Shown piece after piece: positions 56,130 through 64,000 of a stretch of DNA of 64,000 nucleotides. Origin of the DNA: Diprion similis (Eukaryota > Arthropoda > Insecta > Hymenoptera > Diprionidae); the NCBI RefSeq assembly GCF_021155765.1, contig NC_060117.1, positions 10,506,001-10,570,000 of the forward strand, in the 5' to 3' direction. Numbering within the stretch: position 1 is the first letter of the stretch; each line of letters opens with the position of its first letter. A program made the translations under genes and the position numbers. The notes under the pieces were generated by a model. That model did no database searches and had not been told where the DNA came from. It saw only the letters and a program-made list of their open reading frames with translations.

Positions 56130-57948
56130 TTGGCGAATTTCCACGAGCCTCTATAAGTCGAATATTGTTTTTGTCACCCTCCATAACTCGAAAACTCCGA
56201 TGAGACGAAACCTCTCTTACTCGAAGAAATTAGCTCTGCCCCTGAGATTCGAGTTAGCGAGGTTCCACTGTAGTATAGATGACAATCAAATGATTGTAGA
56301 TGTAATTACCAGCATTTATTAACAGAGAAAACCGTTACGGCAAGGCAGAAGGCACAAAAATAAAAGATTTACACGGTGAACGGTCTTATCGGTGGCGGTG
56401 CGCTTAGATACAATTCAAATAAGAATAAAAATAGAACATAACATCGCAACAAAATTAAACAATTAAATATAATACGGCAAAATCGAGCGATATAAGCTAG
56501 AAGCAGTGAGTGGCAAGCGACGAAGCTAAGCGAATAATAAACGGAGTAAATTCGTTAACAGTTCAATCTCACGTACAATTACAGATTCGTAGCTAAGCCA
56601 ATTCGTTAACGATTTCAGAACTCATAACAACACAAAACAATTCCAAAGCAAATTCGCTAGCAGTTTAACGTTCTCACAAATATAAGATAATCCTTTTTCG
56701 CTTGTCTCTATAATGTATCGGCACGGTCGCCTGTCGCTGCTTGACGGTGGTAGTTATGCTCGGCAACAACGGTATGGGCGCACACACTCACTCACAGATT
56801 CTCTCTCTCTCTCGCTTTACGTACTTAGTACGCGGCCGGGAAGCGGCACGGTACTCGATCTGATACAAATTATTCGTTAATCTTAGACGGCAAAAAATCA
56901 CCGAATGAACAACCAGAGTATCTTACAATAATAATCAAACAGAATAGCAATTAAGATTAAAAGCACAATCAAACAGAGAAGCTCAGCTACCACGAGGCTC
57001 GCGGGCTTTGACTCAAAATGGCTCACCGAAGCCGGCCGGCAACCTGTTGCAAAGGAAAAAATGCCCTGAGGCCGGTGATAAGCCACGGCCAGCGAGATTC
57101 AGGGAAGCGTCAGCCTACCTTTTTACGAAGCGGCACACAGCTCCGGCTTCCACAACAAGAACGGCACGAATCCCCCGGAGAAAGGAAACACAAGGAGGCG
57201 CAAAAAGAAGCAAGAAAACAAAACGCAAAAGCTCGCATGAAGCAAAAAAAAAACTCGGAACGGTGCGAAATTTCTACACGCGGGTCGACTGGTTCACAGC
57301 GCAGGGGAGAGTGAGGTGGCCGCCCGCTCTCGATGCTCGCGATCCCGCGGCGGCGCTAGAGGAGTGGGGGGTGGGGGGTGGGGGGGGGGGGTTGGTAGGC
57401 GAATTTTGGCAAGAGACCGGTGGGAGCCTAGGCAGCCGGTCTGTTCGCCGCGCTGTGCTGCGAGTTGCGAGGAAGGTCCGTTCGAAGGCGGAAGCGTCTT
57501 TCCGGCATCGGGGTACCCAGGGGGAGGCTGAGTCCTGTTGTTTTCGGGTACCGGGTGGCAAGGCCGGGCTTAACGGGGACTCAGGTGGAGGCAACTCGAC
57601 CCCTGGGCGGCAGCAGCAAGATGTCTTTGGCGGCATCGATGTTCACGCAAGCAACCGCGACTACTGGGTTCGGGGCTTCGAACTCCGCGCCGGTCGTCCA
57701 GTCATCCCTCCGATTTCCGGCGACGGCAACACAGTGTGGTTTTCGGACGGCGTCGGCAGCGGCAGCAGTGTCGGTCACCTCAGAGAATTTTGCGGGGGAA
57801 TGACAAAAGCATTAAAGCTAACTCTGGTTGTTCGGTAATTCGGCGCGGCAGGACTCTCCCCTGCTCCCTAGGAGCGATTCCCGCGGCCGCCTGGGAGTGG
57901 GGAGGTGCGGGTCGGTGACGGGCTGGTAGACCCGCCACGTCACAATAC

Positions 57949-58102
57949 ATAATACTTGTGAGGGATAATACCGGCTAGAACCTTAAAAATTGGCAAGGTG
58001 TCTTTTAATTTTACAATCAAATCTTCCAAATTATAATTCCTAATAATTTCAAAACAATTGTTATTTATCAGATTTTTCAAGGGCTCAAACGGGTATATTC
58101 AC
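57949..58102. other. Flank between two solo LTRs
   Basis: AT-rich, no gene. It probably continues the sequence interrupted at 53220 (Harbinger 3' side). Confidence 0.4.
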
Positions 58103-59950
58103 TGTAACGTGGCATTTTTTTTGATGCTCGTTACAAGTGGCTCCCCGAACCTTAGACGGGACTCTAACAAGGGATTTCGCGACAAGAATGATTATCTAAT
58201 TCGTAAAGAGCGCCAGGACAAGGGTCACGCATCCGAAAAATTGAGAGGGGACCCTTTACAGGCTAGCGAATGGAGTATTACAGGGTATTTTTGTTTAATT
58301 TTGTTTTGAGTATTTGCGACACCAACCAGGGAGATAGACGACGAATTCGAGAGTGTGGAACCGGCCGTAAAGAGAGACCTCAACGGAGGATACACCGCGA
58401 GCGAAGGGTCTCACACGAGGCTACGGAGGGAGCGCCAACGCCGAGCTCTGCCGCGAGGGAAACTAAGGCGGACGAGCTTCCCGCTGTTGGCCAGCGAACC
58501 GTAGCCTGCCTTCCTCGCGATACACCATCATGCCAACGATCGTGCTGTCTCTACGCCACTGACGAGGACTGAACCTCGGAGAGTCCAACGACCAATCTGC
58601 GAGCCGCGACAGCGGAAACCTACGTTAGCGATAAGCTAGAATTTAAGAGTCGCGTAATTCGATACCCAATAAGATTCGTCAAATTTCGGAAACGACAACG
58701 CCTCGGTTTGAATTTTTGGCTCGGCGTGACGGAGCAGGACACTTGCGTCCTGGTGCTGAATCTAGCGAAGGCTGCGAAAATTTTGTAAAGATAGTTTTTT
58801 GGGTGATTGAGAGAGTTGAGCGATTGGTGTTAAAATTTTGGAATTCGCGGAGGACGGGACTATTGTCCAATTATCGTGACGGAGATTTTTCTGGTCTGGA
58901 TTTATTGCGGTAAGCGCTATTGCTTCTTTGCGGACAAATTTCGAGAACGGTTTAGGTCGGCGCACCGGGTAACGGTTGGCCATGTTGAATTGCGTCAAAC
59001 AATACTCAAAATTCGTTTGCCGATTTCCTTGGTTGGTGGCCGGAGCTTGATTTTTTTTTCTTTGCGATAACGTATCGAGTCAATTTTGGCTATTGTACAT
59101 GTTGAGTAGAGTCATTCGTTTCGTTATTTGCGAGCAGCCCAAATTCCGCTGCACAGAGTCAAGTCGCGTTCGCGTGTTCAGAAAGTGTCACCTCTCGTGT
59201 AGGTCGCGTATCGCTAAGTGTGAGCGCTCTGTTTGGCTGGGTTATTATTTCTAGTTTCCTTGTTTGATTTGTTTCGGAAGATAGTGAAGTTTTGGATGCG
59301 TCGCGATTAATCGCTTCGATTTAAGTTGTTAAGTAAGAATTACTGTCGAGTACTTGTAGGGTATGTTTTGCGATTAGCGCGATAATTCTGTTAGGGTTTG
59401 GCGAATAGCGCCGATATTTATAATTAAGGGAAGGACGATCACGAGTAGCGTGTTCGTATCGTTTTCGATTTTCTGTATTTTGAATTTTGTTTTGTCGATC
59501 TCGTTGAGACGAGGAACGCGACTATCGCACGTAGATTTAGGGTCTAGTTAAGATTTGATTTTCTTTCTATTTTGTTTGTGGAATCGCGGGAGGCGAATTG
59601 AGTATCTGTTTCTTTCTCCTTTTGTTTTGTATCGCTTCGAATTTTTTTTTGGATATATTATTTTATTTCATTTTGTTAAATTCTGTATCGTGTCGAGTGT
59701 CCGTTCTTTCTCTCCGCAAAACTACCCACCCCCTCTCCGCGGTACTGAGCTACCTGGCATAAAGAAGGATAGCCGGGGAATTGCGAAGGTAAAGATTCGA
59801 GGCGTGTTTATCACGCCAGGCGCCCAACAAAATTTCGCGATAGCTTTGGTAAGCTGCAGATTGCATCGCGGGTTGCCGAATCATTGGGGCACCAGGTTAA
59901 CTCTTGGGAACTTCTCCGGGTGAACAAGAGCGGCGAAAAACCTCGTCACA
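58103..59950 (+). mobile_element. Solo LTR, family B, copy 4 (4-bp TSD tcac)
   Basis: 1848 bp from TGTAACGTGGCATTTT to CCTCGTCACA, flanked by tcac (58099-58102 and 59951-59954). GGCGCCCAAC lies at 59819-59828, 122-131 bp before the end. Opposite orientation to copies 1-3. Frames inside are short and unconvincing. Confidence 0.82.
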
Positions 59951-60090
59951 TCACATATATTAATACCTAATCATCAATAAAAGTAATTACATTCGGAATA
60001 TCAGTCATTTATTTGATTTTTCAATATTTTAAAACGATATGATAGAAATAAATCGCACATCGGACAGTTTATAGCAAATAAGATAGTATA

Positions 60091-62763
60091 CCGGGACAAT
60101 CTCTAGAAACTATACAAGAACTGCGCATGCACGAATTTAAATCCGCCGTCCGTGTAAGTCTGGCCACCCCGAGATTATGCTGTTAAACTCTGTTTCTTTC
60201 GGCGATGTAGTTCACATGCATTTTTGAGGTTAGAATCTCAAGTAATTGAGATAGTCACTCGGAACGGTTTGGGAAGCATTTGTTATTGGAAATTGATTGT
60301 TCAAAGAACGGTCGGAATTTAATGCTGATGCTTTTTGAAAATTCGTCCTATTCGATTGAACCAAGAAATCTGTTCAAATGTTGGGTGCTTGGAAGAAACG
60401 AAGCAGGTAGGTGGGGACAATTTCTCCAATCATTTTTATTACTTCATACATTAAGAATAACAATGAAATTTTTTTCCTTCAACAGAAAATACAGCTAAAA
60501 TAATAGCATCTCTGCTGTTCACTGATGTCTTCTCTTCCCATTCAATTTATGACACATGCAGAGATCATCGGCCACTTTTGTTGGTTGGCAAATGCAGTTG
60601 TAGATCTTAGGGTTTCTTTCAATTTTAAATCTAATCTAAAAAAATCCGATCCGAAGAGTAAAATTCAGAAACATTCTGTGACACAAGTTAAAAATCAAAA
60701 TTTTCGTAATGTGCCTCAGTGTCACAATTAACTTTAAGGATAATCATGGTTTAGAGTAATGTTCAGAACATTCATATGAAAATATTGACTTATCGGATTC
60801 AATTCACCCCTTGGTTTCGGATTCATTGTACCCCTTGTTCCTTTGAAACAAATCAATATCTAATTCTCAACAAAGTTCATGAAAATATTCACTTAAACCT
60901 AAATCCAATACAACATCTTGTTCATAGTGCTCCGAACATCATCCAGTAACATGAATATCCGGAAGGAATCCCTCTGTCGCAGAAACCGTTATAAAGTTCT
61001 TTGTTTTTGACTTCTGCCACTAGATAACTTTTGCATTGCAGATTCCATTTCCAATCTCAGGGTGAGATTTTTTGTTTCGAACAGTGTTATCATGGGATGC
61101 AGAATTAATTGTAATGAATGGAAATTCACAAACTTTCAGTCTCAGTGAAGGACCATTGCAAGAGTATAACATTGAATCTGGTTTCAAGTTATCGATAAGT
61201 TACCCCGGATAACTCCCTGATAAAGATTCATCATAAAAAAGTTAGCCAGCAAGTAAGTCCTAGTGTAGACAAAGTGATCATTTGTAACGTGTACTAGTAA
61301 GTGAATGCATTCCTTAGACCTTGCTGGGGTTGAACGAGGCTCAAGCACGGATAAGCGCTGTAACTAGCTAGTCAGATGACACTGTCGATTAATATTGACT
61401 TTGAAGACATTTTCAACTGAAGTTATCCAACATTTTCAGATTGAGATTGGTTCAGTTTACACATAAAAATTTATCCCTGAAATCTGATTCAACACTTGAA
61501 ACCCTATTCATCTGAATTGAATATCACGAGAGTGAGAAATAAAATATCAAAACTGCCACAAATAAAATTTGAAAAATAATGCGGGCCAATAATACTGCTT
61601 CGATTACTATGGTGCATGGAATGATTGCTCTGTAAAATTAGTTAGCTGCAATTGTTAAATAACAAACTTATTACTATTGACTCGATAGATCTAAAATTAT
61701 CGAATATTCAGACACCATGATCTGTAGCGAGTCGTGCTCTTCAATTTTGCCACGACTGATTCTCAGAAGGTGGCAATGACCAGGAGAAATTCCTTCGGAT
61801 ACCTGTTGTCTGATGGAACAACGGAACAACCAGGTTCGATGGTTGGAACGGTGGCACCAATCAAGAAACTAGGGTCCTAGCCACCAAAACGTTTTGACCA
61901 TCAGGTGAGTATGATTTTCATCCTATTATCCAAACTTGCAACTTTAAGTCTGTCAGAACAAACGAATTTTATCATTGAATACATGCGAAAATATTGTAAT
62001 ATGCAAATATCATAGAATCAGAAATTTACTTATACGCTTCGACGCCTGATAACTTTAGTCTCGCTTCGATGATGGTTGTTTCCCACCTGAAAATATTAAA
62101 AGATATTATTATCAAACAAGAGCTTCTTATTGTTTTGGATCCCGATAATTTTCAATAAAGTGCGACAGAAAAACGAATTGCTACTTTTCGTACTACGAAG
62201 CTTTGTGTTTTAAAATACACCATTTCTTTTATTCCTTGTTACTTGATTTATTTCAATATTTCATGTTCATCGGCACTGATTACTGGCTTCCGGAGCACCG
62301 CACTGTAACAAATCTACTCCGGAGCTACCTTCTACTGGGTTACAACAATTCATTCATTTTTAATTTTATCTAAATAAAGAATCTGTTTGGAATAAACAAT
62401 ATTTTCACTTACCTGCCTCAGTTTGTCTAGACTCCCACTCGTTGATAACGTTCCACATTCAATGTCAGACTTCTTCTTTCAATAAATAACCGATCCAATT
62501 TCTGTGATTTTTGATAATTGTTTCTCCATTGACGCCTTTATTGTGTCGATTAAATATCTTCTAATATAAACTACGGTATTACTGAATGACACTTTTCTTA
62601 GAAAATTCACGATAAGTAGGAATAAATATCAACATAACCTCACTACGCTACTTTACGCGCGAGATATGACGAAAATTATGCCGCGGGGTAATTTCGCTAA
62701 CCAATGAGATTGAATCATTTGGCGCATGCGCAGTTCTTGTATAGTATCAAGAGATTGTCCCGG
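60091..62763 (+). mobile_element. Unclassified 2.67-kb TIR element, copy C
   Basis: 2673 bp, 'ccgggacaatctctagaaac' at the left end and its imperfect inverse at the right, flanked by tata (60087-60090 and 62764-62767). Same orientation and layout as copy A, including the equivalent of the conserved exon on the - strand near 62413-62610. Confidence 0.82.
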
Positions 62764-62767
62764 TATA

Positions 62768-63338
62768 ATATCAACAACAATCAAACAATATAACGTATGC
62801 AGAAAATTATTTTCACATACAAGTAACATTTTGTGTTTTATGATATTACTGTGATGATATACTTATACTTGAATTGCAGAATAATCAAAATAATAATAAA
62901 CGTGTTTCAATGTGACTGAAGCTATTACTTAACCAGTATGTTTGAAAAAGACGGAATGAAATATGCGATTCTGAAAAGAGTTCGGAATGATGCAAATAGT
63001 AAATAAATGGAGAAAGGTGTTCGAAACTTGACTTAATACTATATAATATTAATCATCACATCGATGTATCAATATTTACTTTTTAATGGTTTTTTCCATC
63101 AGCCAGTATAGTGTAGGTGCTGTTACACACGGAGTATTATAAATAAAAGTAGTAGTAATAATTATTGTAAAATCCAAGTATTGAAGTAAAAAAAAAAAGA
63201 GTAAAATTATTATACACATACAAAGAACTATTGTATGTGTGTATAAAAGTATTCTTGACTCAAGAATAGTTTTCGCTGTGTGTATGAAACTTTACTGAAG
63301 AGTATTTTACCCATCAGTTTTTGAAAAGAGTTCACGTA
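62768..63338. other. No gene seen
   Basis: AT-rich, with short inverted words 'agtagtaataattattg' and 'atgtgtgtataaaag'. Nothing assignable. Confidence 0.4.
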
Positions 63339-63990
63339 TTAGTGTAGTGTTTCCGGATGTCTTTGTGCTTTTGCTTTCTCCTTTGCTTCATGAATTTTTA
63401 AGAGAACATCTTGGATGGATTTTTGACGTTTTGAACGTATTGGGTTTTCAATTTTGGACGTTTTCTGAACCACCCGAGTGACCGTAGCACTCCGCAGACT
63501 TTCTGGGTCAATATTATCGTCTAGAGCAGCAATTTGATGGATTTCGTTTTCAAATAGTACATCAATTCATGACGACCCCGAGGCTGCATTGTTTTCTACA
63601 GCTACCCTTTTTGTTTTTAAGATCGTTGTATAACGATTCTCCACCTGTAGCGAAGATTTCTTAACTTTCAATTGGTTCTGCAAATCTACCAAAATTTGTC
63701 CCTACATGCTTTTTTTCCGCTTCAACCATTTCATTGGTCCAACGCAATTCAGGTACTTTGCATTTTTGTCAAGGACAAACGCTGTTGCAGCGTCTCGCCA
63801 CTTTTCGGATGAACTCTCTGCAAGAAATTACTGCTTTGAGCAAATTCAACCGATGGTTGTGTTATTTATTATTATATAATCCAATCACTTACTCACATCG
63901 TCGGTATTTTCACTATTACCGAAACAAGTTTGGGAATCCTCGACTAGTTGTTCGCCCAGGTCATTTGGAATGTGTATGCTATCTGTAAAA
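63339..63990 (-). pseudogene. Myb/SANT-like transposon-associated protein remnant
   Basis: On the - strand, ending at a TAA (63339-63341): 'LQVENRYTTILKTKRVAVEN', 'DVLFENEIHQIAALDDNIDP' and 'IQDVLLKIHEAKEKAKAQRH' resemble Myb/SANT-like proteins that accompany PIF/Harbinger transposases. In-frame stops interrupt it (TGA near 63568, TAG near 63703). 'EKWRDAATAFV' near 63800 may belong to the trihelix-like start, and an intron-like 'gtgagtaag' lies near 63890. A weak alternative is a degenerating domesticated copy. Confidence 0.45.
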
Positions 63991-64000
63991 TTTAAAATAA

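Larger units (their letters stand above)
53562..56270 (+). mobile_element. Tigger/pogo-type DNA transposon
   Basis: Terminal inverted repeats 'cagtcgaacctcgctaactc' (left) and, inverted, 'cagtggaacctcgctaactc' (right), with TA at 53560-53561 and 56271-56272. Subterminal sequences on both sides repeat a motif like 'acctctataactcgaa' many times (about 53582-53805 and 56148-56225). Encodes a CENP-B/DDE_1 transposase. Inserted into solo LTR copy 3, so it is the youngest layer there. Confidence 0.93.
53221..57944 (-). mobile_element. Solo LTR, family B, copy 3 (4-bp TSD atac), containing a Tigger
   Basis: The - strand starts TGTGACGTGGCGGG at 57944 and ends GCACGTTACT at 53221. The direct repeat atac flanks it (53217-53220 and 57945-57948). 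TGGCGCCCAAC lies at 53347-53357. Without the 2709-bp Tigger the LTR is 2015 bp. Long + strand frames at 57008-57838 come from its GC-rich 5' part and show no domain. A G-rich run lies at 57364-57390. Confidence 0.8.

Noticed and set aside
57008-57838. 276-codon + strand open frame, plus overlapping frames on both strands
   Set aside because: It lies in the GC-rich 5' part of a solo LTR; composition alone gives long frames on several strands, and the product is low-complexity without a domain.

Overview
This is eukaryotic, very probably insect, nuclear DNA. It is AT-rich, its genes are split by GT-AG introns, and it carries insect-typical transposable elements (TEs): Gypsy, LOA-like and Jockey-like LINEs, Tigger/pogo, PIF/Harbinger, Helitron and many foldback MITEs. 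A hymenopteran or similar insect would fit, but nothing here fixes the order. There is no bacterial operon structure, and no rRNA or intact tRNA gene was seen.

The one host gene I can support is an axonemal dynein heavy chain (DNAH2-like) on the + strand. Five consecutive exons were found (17655-17933, 18038-18495, 21804-21940, 22002-22344, 26583-27102). One of them is only 137 bp and was recovered by sequence similarity and exact splice-phase agreement. All five code for the N-terminal tail (DHC_N1) that binds intermediate and light chains. No earlier or later exon was recognised, so both flanking introns (over 17 kb and over 36 kb here) appear to be packed with TEs.

Layout. 1-7503: a decayed Gypsy element on the - strand with its two LTRs; a 2.65-kb solo LTR of a second family is inserted in its leader. 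7504-12600: unassigned DNA with a 119-bp tandem duplication, an LTR remnant and a tRNA-like SINE. 12.6-16.3 kb: a broken Helitron (- strand). 17.1-27.1 kb: minisatellite and dynein exons. 27.4-34.7 kb: MITEs, large inverted repeats and the first copy of an unclassified 2.67-kb TIR element. 35.3-40.6 kb: a Jockey-like LINE interrupted by the second (inverted) copy of that element and by a 657-bp long-TIR MITE. 40.6-52.2 kb: part of a long LTR, then a 5.36-kb DNA transposon encoding a MULE-like transposase followed by a cysteine-peptidase-like (USP-like) domain, then a LOA-like LINE (- strand). 52.4-58.0 kb: a PIF/Harbinger transposase remnant, split from its 3' flank by a solo LTR that itself contains a Tigger. 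58.1-59.95 kb: another solo LTR on the + strand. 60.1-62.8 kb: third copy of the 2.67-kb element. 63.3-64.0 kb: a Myb/SANT-like transposon-associated gene remnant (- strand).

All TE coding regions inspected carry stops, frameshifts, deletions or a changed catalytic residue. The most unusual items are the transposon with the peptidase-like domain (41183-46542), the solo-LTR family whose ends form a stem that seems to co-vary between copies, the three-copy TATA-flanked element, and the 220-bp-arm palindrome inside the Tigger.
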